Source: Nostoc calcicola FACHB-3891 (GTDB lineage Bacteria; Cyanobacteriota; Cyanobacteriia; Cyanobacteriales; Nostocaceae). From it: a stretch of 49,084 bases of DNA. The stretch covers positions 1-49,084 of the forward strand of contig NZ_JACJRQ010000053.1 in the NCBI RefSeq assembly GCF_014697355.1. Direction: 5' to 3'. Positions 41,790 to 49,084 of the stretch are shown piece after piece. The position numbers and the translations under genes were made by a program. Under the pieces are notes generated by a model that had not been told where the DNA came from, made no database searches, and saw only the letters and a list, made by a program, of their open reading frames with translations. How positions within the stretch are numbered: position 1 is the stretch's first letter; the number at the start of each line of letters is the position of its first letter.

Positions 41790-42560
41790 CTAAAACAAGC
41801 GTACTGGTACATGGCGATCGCGTAGATAATTTTTGATTTGAGCTACGCTTAATTGACCGTAATGTAAGAGCGATGCCAGTAGTGCTGCTTCTGCTTTGCC
41901 TTCAGTTACCGCTTCGTATATATGTTCGCAATTGCCTGCCCCACCAGAAGCAATAACTGGAATTTCTACAGCTTCTGCAATTCTCCGGGTTAACTCTAGG
42001 TCATATCCGGCTTGGGTTCCGTCAGCATCCATACTTGTAATTAGCAGTTCTCCGGCCCCCCGTTTTTCAACTTCCTGTGCCCACAGTAGGGCATCTAAGC
42101 CTGTATTTTCCCTGCCACCGCGTACATACACATCCCAACCTGGGTTTTCCGGGTTAATTCTGCGTCTGGCGTCAATAGCAACAACTATGCATTGATTACC
42201 AAAGCGATCGCTTGCCCGATTAATCAAGTCTGGTTCACGCACTGCCGCAGAATTAATACTAACCTTGTCTGCTCCAGCTCGTAACAAAGCTTTAACATTT
42301 TCTAAGGATTGAATACCGCCACCCACAGTCAATGGAATGAAGACCTGTTCAGCAGTGCGGTAAACCACATCTAAAATAGTAGCTCGGTCTTCATGAGTCG
42401 CCGTAATATCCAGAAACACTAACTCATCAGCACCAGCTTCGTTGTAAACCTTTGCCAGTTCTACGGGATCGCCTGCATCTTGGAGGTTGACAAAATTAAC
42501 TCCTTTTACAACCCGTCCCGCCTTCACATCTAAGCACGGTAAGATTCTTTTAGATAACAT
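41790..42560 (-). CDS. hisF: Imidazole glycerol phosphate synthase cyclase subunit HisF
   Basis: HisF is the TIM-barrel cyclase that, with the glutaminase HisH, makes imidazole glycerol phosphate and AICAR in histidine synthesis. The 256-residue protein starts MLSKRILPCLDVKAGRVVKGVNF with catalytic Asp11. The second catalytic Asp lies in CIVVAIDARR near 130. Phosphate-binding loops VGGGI and ASGGAGNCEH are present. Length is normal. It is not in a his operon here, as usual in cyanobacteria where his genes are scattered. Confidence 0.97.
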   Translation of the reverse strand: MLSKRILPCLDVKAGRVVKGVNFVNLQDAGDPVELAKVYNEAGADELVFLDITATHEDRATILDVVYRTAEQVFIPLTVGGGIQSLENVKALLRAGADKVSINSAAVREPDLINRASDRFGNQCIVVAIDARRRINPENPGWDVYVRGGRENTGLDALLWAQEVEKRGAGELLITSMDADGTQAGYDLELTRRIAEAVEIPVIASGGAGNCEHIYEAVTEGKAEAALLASLLHYGQLSVAQIKNYLRDRHVPVRLF

Positions 42561-42656
42561 AATTATTTTTGTACTTCTAAGTAATAGACCGGAATTTAAA
42601 TTTTAAATTGGCGCGGGTATTTGCAAACGAAAATTTTCACAAGTATGGAGTTTGGG

Positions 42657-42768
42657 GCATGGTAAAAGGGAAAGGGGTAAGGGGGAAAGGTTAAATTTAT
42701 CCCTTTACCCTTTAACCTTTAACCTTTACCCTTTCCCCTACCTCCCCACTCCCCAGTCCCCTAAAAAG
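42657..42768. repeat. Inverted GGGGAAAGG / CCTTTACCC tract
   Basis: AAGGGAAAGGGGTAAGGG (42666-42683) faces CCCTTTACCCTTTAACC-type units (42700-42740). It is a low-complexity inverted repeat in the divergent gap between hisF and ruvB. Confidence 0.65.
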
Positions 42769-42782
42769 TAGATAGCTGAATT

Positions 42783-43883
42783 ATGGCGATAATCTCCTCG
42801 AAAAAACAGCCTCCAGAACCCAACGGAGAACCAAAACAGCGTCGGGAATCGGCGAAAGCAGCATCCACAGACAATATTTTGCAACCTGAAGCTGCTATTG
42901 ATGAACAAGACAGACAGGAAGAAAGTATTCGACCGCAGCGATTTGCTGATTACATTGGGCAAAAGGATTTAAAGGATGTACTAGATATTGCCATCAAAGC
43001 AGCCAAGTCCCGTGGTGAGGTGCTGGATCACTTGCTGCTTTATGGGCCGCCAGGATTGGGTAAAACCACAATGGCAATGATTTTAGCATCGGAAATGGGG
43101 GTAAGTTACAAAATTACCAGTGCCCCAGCGCTGGAACGTCCACGAGATATTGTTGGGCTACTGGTGAACATGAAACCAGGTGATATTTTATTTGTGGATG
43201 AAATTCATCGCCTGTCCCGGATGACAGAAGAAATTCTCTATCCGGCGATGGAAGATTATCGTTTAGATATTACTATTGGTAAGGGTTCCAGCGCTCGCAT
43301 TAGAAGTTTACCGCTGTCAAAATTTACCCTGGTGGGAGCTACAACCCGCGTAGGTGCTTTAACTTCACCACTGCGCGATCGCTTCGGTTTAATTCAAAAA
43401 CTGCGATTTTATGAAGTTGATGAACTGAGTAAAATTGTACTGCGAACTGCTGAATTACTGAAAACTCCCATTACAGAAGATGGTGCCACAGAAATTGCCC
43501 GGCGATCGCGGGGAACGCCACGCATAGCTAATAGATTACTAAAAAGAGTACGTGATTATGCGGAAGTAAAGTTATCTGGAAAAATTAACGAAAGCATTGC
43601 ATCTGAAGCATTGCAACTATTTCAAGTAGATCCGTGTGGTTTAGATTGGACAGATCGTCAGATGCTTAGTGTAATCATTGAGCAATTTAACGGCGGGCCT
43701 GTGGGGTTAGAAACAATGGCAGCCGCAACAGGTGAAGATACCCAAACAATTGAAGAGGTATACGAACCTTACCTGATGCAAATTGGATATTTAACCAGGA
43801 CTCCCCGTGGCAGGATGGCAACAAAAGCAGCATACAAGCATTTGGGATTTACACCGCCTAGCGGACAGTTGTCGTTATTGTAA
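42783..43883 (+). CDS. ruvB: Holliday junction helicase RuvB
   Basis: RuvB is the AAA+ motor that drives branch migration of Holliday junctions with RuvA. The 366-residue protein has an N-terminal extension of about 45 residues before RPQRFADYIGQ. Walker A GPPGLGKTT is at 88-96, Walker B ILFVDEIHRL follows, and the arginine-finger/sensor region is VGATTRVGALTSPLRDRFG. The C-terminal winged helix contains GGPVGLETMAAATGED and EPYLMQIGYLTRTPRGR. Complete and normal. It is divergent from hisF and probably monocistronic. Confidence 0.97.
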   Translation: MAIISSKKQPPEPNGEPKQRRESAKAASTDNILQPEAAIDEQDRQEESIRPQRFADYIGQKDLKDVLDIAIKAAKSRGEVLDHLLLYGPPGLGKTTMAMILASEMGVSYKITSAPALERPRDIVGLLVNMKPGDILFVDEIHRLSRMTEEILYPAMEDYRLDITIGKGSSARIRSLPLSKFTLVGATTRVGALTSPLRDRFGLIQKLRFYEVDELSKIVLRTAELLKTPITEDGATEIARRSRGTPRIANRLLKRVRDYAEVKLSGKINESIASEALQLFQVDPCGLDWTDRQMLSVIIEQFNGGPVGLETMAAATGEDTQTIEEVYEPYLMQIGYLTRTPRGRMATKAAYKHLGFTPPSGQLSLL

Positions 43884-43956
43884 TTAGGGTAAATTGGGCA
43901 TTGAGAGTGTGGGACGTGTGGAAGGCTTAGGAAGCTTTTTTCTCATCTCCCCACAC

Positions 43957-44019
43957 TCCCTCATCCCCCTCATCCCCCTCATCCCCCTCATCCCCCTCAT
44001 CCCCCTCATCCCCACTCCC
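43957..44019. repeat. CTCATCCCC nine-base tandem repeat
   Basis: Six perfect copies of CTCATCCCC between ruvB and the TPR gene. The same unit, inverted, is found inside rsgA (11472-11561) and in the pilT-pilC gap. Confidence 0.8.
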
Positions 44020-44041
44020 CACTCACTTACGGTAAATCCAG

Positions 44042-44848
44042 ATGATTAAGTTGATTAGTATTTTTCTCAGTTTGTTACTTGTATTTGGCTGGGGTACACC
44101 AGTGATGGCACAATCTCAATTGCCAAGTGTTACTCAAGAGCAATTAAAACAAGGTGATGAGTGGGCAAATCAGGCTTTTGCCGCTACAAATAATGGTGAT
44201 TTTGCCACGGCTGAAACTTACTGGACAAAGATTATTGAGCAATTTCCTACCAATGCGGGGGCGTGGAGTAACCGAGGAAATTCGCGGGTAAGTCAGAACA
44301 AATTAGAAGAGGCGCTGACAGATTATAACAAAGCCATAGAGCTTGCCCCAAATGTCACAGATCCTTATTTGAATAGGGGTGCAGCGTTGGAAGGTTTGGG
44401 AAAATGGGATTCGGCGATCGCAGATTATAATCGTGTCCTAGAACTCGATCCTAACGATGCGATGGCATATAATAATCGCGGTAATGCTGAAGGTGGTTTA
44501 GGAAAATGGGATGCGGCGATCGCTGACTACAAAAAATCAGTGGAAATTGCCCCGAATTTTGCCTTCGCCCGTGCTAACTACGCCCTTGCCTTGTATGAAA
44601 CTGGTCAAACAGACCAAGCAATCCGCGAAATGCAAAATATCGTCCGCAAATATCCCAAATTTGCTGATATGCGTGCCGCCCTCACAGCTGCCTACTGGGT
44701 GAATGGCAAACAAGGGGAAGCTGAGAGTAACTGGGTAGCAGCTTATGGACTGGATAACCGTTATAAAGACATCAACTGGGTCAAAAATATCCGTCGTTGG
44801 CCTGGGACTATGGTAGTAGCTTTAGATAAGTTCTTAAAACTCCAGTAG
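44042..44848 (+). CDS. Secreted TPR-repeat protein
   Basis: A 268-residue protein with an N-terminal signal peptide (MIKLISIFLSLLLVFGWGTPVMAQ), so probably in the thylakoid lumen or periplasm. It is followed by three to four tetratricopeptide repeats: AGAWSNRGNSRVSQNKLEEALTDYNKAIELAP, then VTDPYLNRGAALEGLGKWDSAIADY, then AMAYNNRGNAEGGLGKWDAAIADY, and a shorter fourth. The second and third repeats are very similar (GLGKWD-AIADY). TPRs bind partner proteins; related cyanobacterial lumenal TPR proteins help photosystem assembly, but no specific role can be given. Confidence 0.88.
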   Translation: MIKLISIFLSLLLVFGWGTPVMAQSQLPSVTQEQLKQGDEWANQAFAATNNGDFATAETYWTKIIEQFPTNAGAWSNRGNSRVSQNKLEEALTDYNKAIELAPNVTDPYLNRGAALEGLGKWDSAIADYNRVLELDPNDAMAYNNRGNAEGGLGKWDAAIADYKKSVEIAPNFAFARANYALALYETGQTDQAIREMQNIVRKYPKFADMRAALTAAYWVNGKQGEAESNWVAAYGLDNRYKDINWVKNIRRWPGTMVVALDKFLKLQ

Positions 44849-44866
44849 GCAAGTCGGGTATTAGTT

Positions 44867-44968
44867 AGGGACTTCCAGAAAATAAATTATCCCAAATTAT
44901 TTGTACATTTGTAGGGGCGCACAGCTGTGCGCCCCTACGATAGGATATTTTTTTAATTGGAAGTCCCT
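44867..44968. mobile_element. 102-bp MITE-like element with perfect palindromic core
   Basis: Ends AGGGACTTCCA (44867-44877) and TGGAAGTCCCT (44958-44968) are perfect inverted repeats. The core at 44911-44938 is a perfect 28-base palindrome with arms GTAGGGGCGCACAG. Flanking TTA/TAA suggests a short target duplication. It is non-coding. Confidence 0.65.
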
Positions 44969-45045
44969 TATTAGGAAAACAGTCCTCAGTATTCAGTCGT
45001 AGAAAGGTTTCTTTCCACGACTTATGATTATTTGGTGGTCTACAA

Positions 45046-45162
45046 TAGACCTCTTGCAAAAGTGCTTTTTACACTCTTGTAGGAAAAGGGGAAGGGAAAG
45101 GGGAAAATACAGAATCTTTTCCCGAACCCGAATCCCCTTTTGCTACTTATGCAAGAAGTCTA
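45046..45162. mobile_element. 117-bp MITE-like element, TAGACCTCTTGCA termini
   Basis: TAGACCTCTTGCA (45046-45058) and TGCAAGAAGTCTA (45150-45162) are inverted with one mismatch. The termini match the element at 3214-3306, but the interior differs and contains a GGGGAAGGGAAAGGGG tract. Its right end supplies the stop codon of the neighbouring cupredoxin gene. Confidence 0.7.
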
Positions 45163-45684
45163 ATTACTAATAACAATCTCCCCAACCATACCTGCTTCTG
45201 TATGTCCAGCTATTGGACAACGTAAACTATAACTGCCAGATTTCAGAGGCACAAACACCCATTCTGCTTCACCACCTGGCTTAAGTTCTACTTCGTGAAT
45301 TGCTCCTTTAATTTCTACCTTTCCGGCTTCAACTTTTTGTGTCCAGATACCATCGGCAAAATCTTTGGCAGTAAAATAATGTTTCAGTTGGCTGGGATTA
45401 GCTAGCTTCAAATTATAGCGTTTGCCAGTTACAAATTCCAGGTGATTTGGCTCAAATTTGAGTTCGTTAGCCGCATTACCCAAGTTAACCGTAATTTCTG
45501 TAGCTGGTTGTTTGAGCAAATCGCTAGACAAATTCGCCGCGATCGCTGGAGTTACATTGATGAAATTCAAGCAGAAGAACAAAGTTAATATTACGTAGTT
45601 TCGCACCAGTGCTTGTAGCAAAGCAAGAGTGGGGAAAGTCAGAATTGTGATGAAAAATTGGTATAAATGTTTGCAAATTTTCAT
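45160..45684 (-). CDS. Exported cupredoxin-like copper protein
   Basis: A 174-residue protein with a long hydrophobic N-terminus ending PAIAA near residue 50, a signal peptide or anchor, followed by a cupredoxin domain. A complete type-1 copper site is visible: His102 (LKHYF), Cys156 and His161 (LRCPIAGH) and Met166 (EAGMVG). It is likely a small electron-transfer or copper-binding protein in the periplasm or lumen, distinct from plastocyanin. The ATG at 45682-45684 is used. The TAG stop lies in the end of the MITE-like element, so the original C-terminus may have been altered. Confidence 0.85.
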   Translation of the reverse strand: MKICKHLYQFFITILTFPTLALLQALVRNYVILTLFFCLNFINVTPAIAANLSSDLLKQPATEITVNLGNAANELKFEPNHLEFVTGKRYNLKLANPSQLKHYFTAKDFADGIWTQKVEAGKVEIKGAIHEVELKPGGEAEWVFVPLKSGSYSLRCPIAGHTEAGMVGEIVISN

Positions 45685-46706
45685 TGGTAGTTGTTAAAAG
45701 GTAAAGTTAGTAGTGGCGATCGCTAATCTAAATAGATAATGGCTTCTTTAAAGAAATACTTTACCAAACAGCAATATTGGCATCAGTCGTCAGAATTCAG
45801 TTGGGTATTTTGTGCGACTGGTGAAGGAATAAACGGGTATAAGACCCCCACCAAATTTTCAATCTGGTCGTCAACGAGACAGTGGCGGGTTTGAATCCCC
45901 CACTGATTGATTCTGACCGGAGGCAAAGCGTCTCGTAGATAAGCGGAACCAAGCAATCGCAAGGACTTGGGATTGCTTCACTTCGTTCGCAACGACATAA
46001 ATATTTTTGCATACCCAGTTACCACTTAAAACAGCAAAAGTTCTCACCCAAATCCCCGATTTATGAATAAATTGGGGATTTATTTGCTTATAGGCAGAAA
46101 TTTCAGCGATTAAGCAACTATCTTATTGAATTTTTGATGAAGCTATCTCAAGTACTTCAGCTTTCACCGTATTATTTACTAATCGCATTAAAAAACATTA
46201 CCTCATTAAGAGGCACTGACTTCATACCTAATTGTTAACAGGTGATGGAGGCTGTTCTGTGTTGTCAAAAATTAGTGCCGAATTCAATACTAGCGATTGT
46301 TTGACAAACCAATGGGTATGTATGCATCAAACAACCGCATACATATTAGCATACGTTATCAAATTTGGCACTTTGAGAATTTGCTGGCATGAGGGGAGAT
46401 GTATGAGCAAAGTCTGTTGCGCTACTGACACCGCCGTTGGATAGCGCAGTCAAGCCCTTCGGGCATCTTAAAGGTTAAAGGAGAAAGGGAACCCCACACC
46501 ACAAGTAGGGGGCTTGATACTGTGACGCTGTATTTCTCGTACTACGTATCTCGAAATACATCTTTAACTTTGCTCCATGTTTAAAAACTCTTTCTTACAC
46601 CCTTTCCCCCTTCCCCCTTTCCCCTTCCCCCTCTTTAGTCAGGTAAAAGGCGGCATTGTCATTACTTATCAATACCAGTTTATTTACCAAAGGAAACTAA
46701 TCATTA
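45685..46706. other. 1-kb gene-free region before the adhesin
   Basis: No convincing gene. About 45930-46000 contains GCGAACGAAGTGAAGCAATC-type sequence (minus strand), a dispersed repeat whose translation reads RCERSEAI. A stem TATGTATGC / GCATACATA (46317-46345) has an 11-base loop. About 46595-46640 is a CCCTTTCCCCC low-complexity tract. The adhesin promoter presumably lies near the right end. Confidence 0.5.
46317..46345. repeat. Stem-loop in the adhesin upstream region
   Basis: Perfect 9-base arms TATGTATGC (46317-46325) and GCATACATA (46337-46345) lie about 370 bases before the adhesin start. Role unknown. Confidence 0.4.
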
Positions 46707-49084
46707 ATGGCAAACTATACGGTGACCAACACCAACGACAGCGGCGAAGGCAGCTTGCGCCAAGCCATCCTCAACACCAATGCCAACGCTGGAGCCGACA
46801 CGATTACGTTTGCAGGCAGCACGTTCACCGACAGCACCCCCGACAGCATCACCCTCACCAGTGGACAACTCTCGGTTACAGACAGTGTGACCATTACCGG
46901 AACTGGAGCCAACCTACTCACCATCAACGGCAATAATGCCTCTCGCGTCTTCGAGTTCGGCGGAGGTGGTAGCAAAACCTATAACCTTGAGGGCGTAACC
47001 ATCACCGGAGGAAACGGTGTCGGTAATGGCACTGGCTTTGGTGGTGGGATTAACATGAACGATGGGGACGATACCCTCAACATCGATCGCACCGTCATCA
47101 CCGGAAATACAGCTAACAGTGGAGGTAACACTGGAGGTGGTCTGTACGTAGGGTTTGGAACGTTAAACCTCACCAATAGCACCGTCAGCAATAATACTGC
47201 TGGCTTCGCCGGCGGGATTAGGCTGCAAAACCTTAATGCTAGCTTGAGCAACGTCACCGTCAGCGGCAACAGTGCTGTCAACACGGGAGGAGGTATTGGT
47301 CATCTTGCCACTGGCACCGGAAGAACCAGCAGTCTGAGCTTAACCAATGTCACCATCGCCAATAACAGCGCTGCTTTTGGTTCAGCACTAAGCAACATCA
47401 GTCAAACTGGTGCCGTTAGTGCCGTCACCCAATACAACAACAGCATTTTTGCCAACAACACAGGGTCGGCAAACATAGGAAATTTCGGAACGGGGACAGT
47501 AGTACAATCGCTAGGCTACAACATCAGCAGCGATGGCAGCGGCAACCTCACAGCTACTGGTGACCTGAGAAACATCAATCCCCTGCTGGGTTCTCTGCAA
47601 AACAATGGCGGTTCCACTCCCACCCATGCCCTCCTACCCAGTAGCCCAGCCATTGGTGCAGGCAACACTACTCTCACCACCGACCAGCGCGGCATTACCC
47701 GTCCCCAAGGTGCTTTTGATGACATAGGAGCTTTCGAGTTAGAAAATGCTGCTCCCACAAATCTGGTGCTAAATCTCAGCAGCATTGCAGAAAATTCGCC
47801 CATCAACACCGTTGTTGGCAGCTTTGTCACCACAGACCCCAACCGTACAGATATTTACACTTATACCTTTGTCGGTGGCGCTAGCTACCCCGACAATAGC
47901 CTCTTTACTATTGATGGTAGCCAACTCAAAGCCAATGCTGTCTTCGACTTCGAGTCCGACAACAGCTACACCATCAAAGTGAGAACCACTGACCAGAATG
48001 GCTTGTTCGATGAGAAAGAACTGACCATCAACATCACCAACGTCAACGAGACACCTACCAACTTGACGCTGAACAACACTAGCCTAGCTGAAAACTCTTC
48101 AGTAAATAGCACCATTGGCACTTTCTCAACCACTGACCCCGACACAGGTGACACCTTCACCTACAGCTTAATCCCTGGCAATGGCGATACTGATAATAAC
48201 GCCTTCACCATTGATGGCAATCAACTCAAAATCAAAAACTCTCCCAACTTTGAAACTCAATCAAGTTACAAAATTCGCGTTAAATCGACTGATGCTAATG
48301 GATTATCAGCTGAAAAAGAATTCACAATTACAGTTAACAATGTTAACGAAACTCCCACAGATTTAACATTAAGTCAGTTAAATGTTGATGAAAATATAGC
48401 TACACTCAGCACCATTGGCAGCTTCTCAACCACTGACCCCGACGCAGGTGACACCTTCACCTACAGCTTAATCCCTGGCAATGGCGATACTGATAATAAC
48501 GCCTTCACCATTGATGGCAATCAACTCAAAATCAAAAACTCTCCCAACTTTGAAACTCAATCAAGTTACAAAATTCGCGTTAAATCGACTGATGCTAATG
48601 GATTATCAGCTGAAAAAGAATTCACAATTACAGTTAACAATGTTAACGAAACTCCCACAGATTTAACATTAAGTCAGTTAAATGTTGATGAAAATATAGC
48701 TACACTCAGCACCATTGGCAGCTTCTCAACCACTGACCCCGACGCAGGTGACACCTTCACCTACAGCTTAATCCCTGGCAATGGCGATACTGATAATAAC
48801 GCCTTCACCATTGATGGCAATCAACTCAAAATCAAAAACTCTCCCAACTTTGAAACTCAATCAAGTTACAAAATTCGCGTTAAATCGACTGATGCCAATG
48901 GATTATCAACTGAAAAAGAATTCACAATTACAGTTAACAATGTTAACGAAACTCCCACAGATTTAACATTAAGTCAGCTAAATGTTGATGAAAATATAGC
49001 TGCACTCAGTACCATTGGCAGCTTCTCAACCACTGATCCCGACGCAGGTGACACCTTCACCTACAGCTTAATCCCTGGCAATGG
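46707..49084 (+). CDS. Large repeat adhesin with CSLREA-like and cadherin-like domains (partial)
   Basis: A continuous frame of 792 codons from the ATG at 46707, running off the right edge, so the full protein is longer. There is no signal peptide; it begins MANYTVTNTNDSGEGSLRQAI, the usual start of a secreted right-handed beta-helix (choice-of-anchor type) in cyanobacteria. Beta-helix repeats rich in NTGGG/NNT extend to about residue 350. Cadherin-like domains follow, each with AENS-type start, TTDPDxGDTFTYSL (likely Ca2+-binding Asp residues) and NVNETPT linker. The last four domains are 100-residue repeats almost identical in DNA. Export by a type I system with a C-terminal signal is likely but not visible here. 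Confidence 0.88.
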   Translation, partial: MANYTVTNTNDSGEGSLRQAILNTNANAGADTITFAGSTFTDSTPDSITLTSGQLSVTDSVTITGTGANLLTINGNNASRVFEFGGGGSKTYNLEGVTITGGNGVGNGTGFGGGINMNDGDDTLNIDRTVITGNTANSGGNTGGGLYVGFGTLNLTNSTVSNNTAGFAGGIRLQNLNASLSNVTVSGNSAVNTGGGIGHLATGTGRTSSLSLTNVTIANNSAAFGSALSNISQTGAVSAVTQYNNSIFANNTGSANIGNFGTGTVVQSLGYNISSDGSGNLTATGDLRNINPLLGSLQNNGGSTPTHALLPSSPAIGAGNTTLTTDQRGITRPQGAFDDIGAFELENAAPTNLVLNLSSIAENSPINTVVGSFVTTDPNRTDIYTYTFVGGASYPDNSLFTIDGSQLKANAVFDFESDNSYTIKVRTTDQNGLFDEKELTINITNVNETPTNLTLNNTSLAENSSVNSTIGTFSTTDPDTGDTFTYSLIPGNGDTDNNAFTIDGNQLKIKNSPNFETQSSYKIRVKSTDANGLSAEKEFTITVNNVNETPTDLTLSQLNVDENIATLSTIGSFSTTDPDAGDTFTYSLIPGNGDTDNNAFTIDGNQLKIKNSPNFETQSSYKIRVKSTDANGLSAEKEFTITVNNVNETPTDLTLSQLNVDENIATLSTIGSFSTTDPDAGDTFTYSLIPGNGDTDNNAFTIDGNQLKIKNSPNFETQSSYKIRVKSTDANGLSTEKEFTITVNNVNETPTDLTLSQLNVDENIAALSTIGSFSTTDPDAGDTFTYSLIPGN
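48061..49084 (+). repeat. 300-bp in-frame tandem repeats
   Basis: Period is exactly 300 bases: units 48061-48360 (first 60 bases divergent), 48361-48660, 48661-48960 and 48961 onward. The second and third differ at only two or three positions, including synonymous ones, so amplification is recent or the copies are being homogenised. Each unit encodes one 100-residue cadherin-like domain. Confidence 0.95.

Noticed and set aside
43957..44019. Possible CRISPR array
   Set aside because: Nine-base units without spacers; this and the other tandem runs are simple short repeats, and no cas gene is present.
45845..45900. tRNA-like T-loop (GGGTTTGAATCCC)
   Set aside because: No matching acceptor, D or anticodon arm could be folded around it.
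45797..46012. 71-codon minus-strand frame with CRCERSEAI
   Set aside because: This peptide is the usual translation of a dispersed DNA repeat, not a protein family.
46232..46444. 70-codon plus-strand frame upstream of the adhesin
   Set aside because: No recognisable family or ribosome-binding site; the frame spans a stem-loop and looks accidental.

Overview
The window comes from a cyanobacterial chromosome, most likely a filamentous heterocyst-forming type of the Nostoc/Anabaena group. The evidence is photosynthesis genes (psbA, petC, petA, a small photosystem II-associated-type protein), many copies of the octamer GCGATCGC, and gaps full of short tandem repeats (TAACTCC, ATGACAA, CTCATCCCC, AATTCGT types) typical of Nostocales. 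This is inference from gene content and repeat style; no rRNA or marker phylogeny is available here.

Layout. 1-6.9 kb: 5' end of psbA, an SDR dehydrogenase, tatC, csaA, a DUF3067 gene, the petC-petA cytochrome b6f genes, a cupin and a small membrane protein. 7.0-11.9 kb (minus strand): a GH57 glucan-branching-type enzyme, two Uma2-family genes, rsgA and a TusA-like gene. 11.9-16.7 kb: the grpE-dnaK-dnaJ chaperone cluster on the minus strand; tusA and rsgA overlap the end of dnaJ and look co-translated with it. 16.9-18.2 kb: an intact TnpB element. 18.4-23.2 kb: pilB-pilT-pilC type IV pilus motor genes, with an unusual leader in front of pilB. 23.3-26.8 kb: a saccharopine-dehydrogenase-like oxidoreductase and several small uncharacterised genes.

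27.1-34.9 kb is the most unusual block. It holds three large same-strand genes: a dynamin-like GTPase, a SrfB-like actin/Hsp70-fold ATPase with a new N-terminal region, and an unrecognised 397-residue protein. Two small inverted-repeat elements sit in the last gap. I regard this as the best candidate for a poorly described system: a membrane-remodelling GTPase coupled to a chaperone-like ATPase.

35.5-36.6 kb: a tightly packed DUF2997 - DUF1257 (Ycf35) - ferredoxin operon with a structured leader. 36.7-38.4 kb: a graveyard of mobile elements, with an IS1634-type remnant landed in a TnpB gene. 38.4-40.9 kb: the DUF3038-DUF4335 pair. Then come tRNA-Ala(GGC), a small membrane protein, hisF, ruvB, a secreted TPR protein and a cupredoxin. 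After a 1 kb gene-free stretch, 46.7 kb to the window end is the start of a large repeat adhesin with nearly identical 300-bp cadherin-like repeats.

Coordinates were read by eye. Family names rest on motif recognition, not on database searches. Start codons were chosen from ATG/GTG position and Shine-Dalgarno context.
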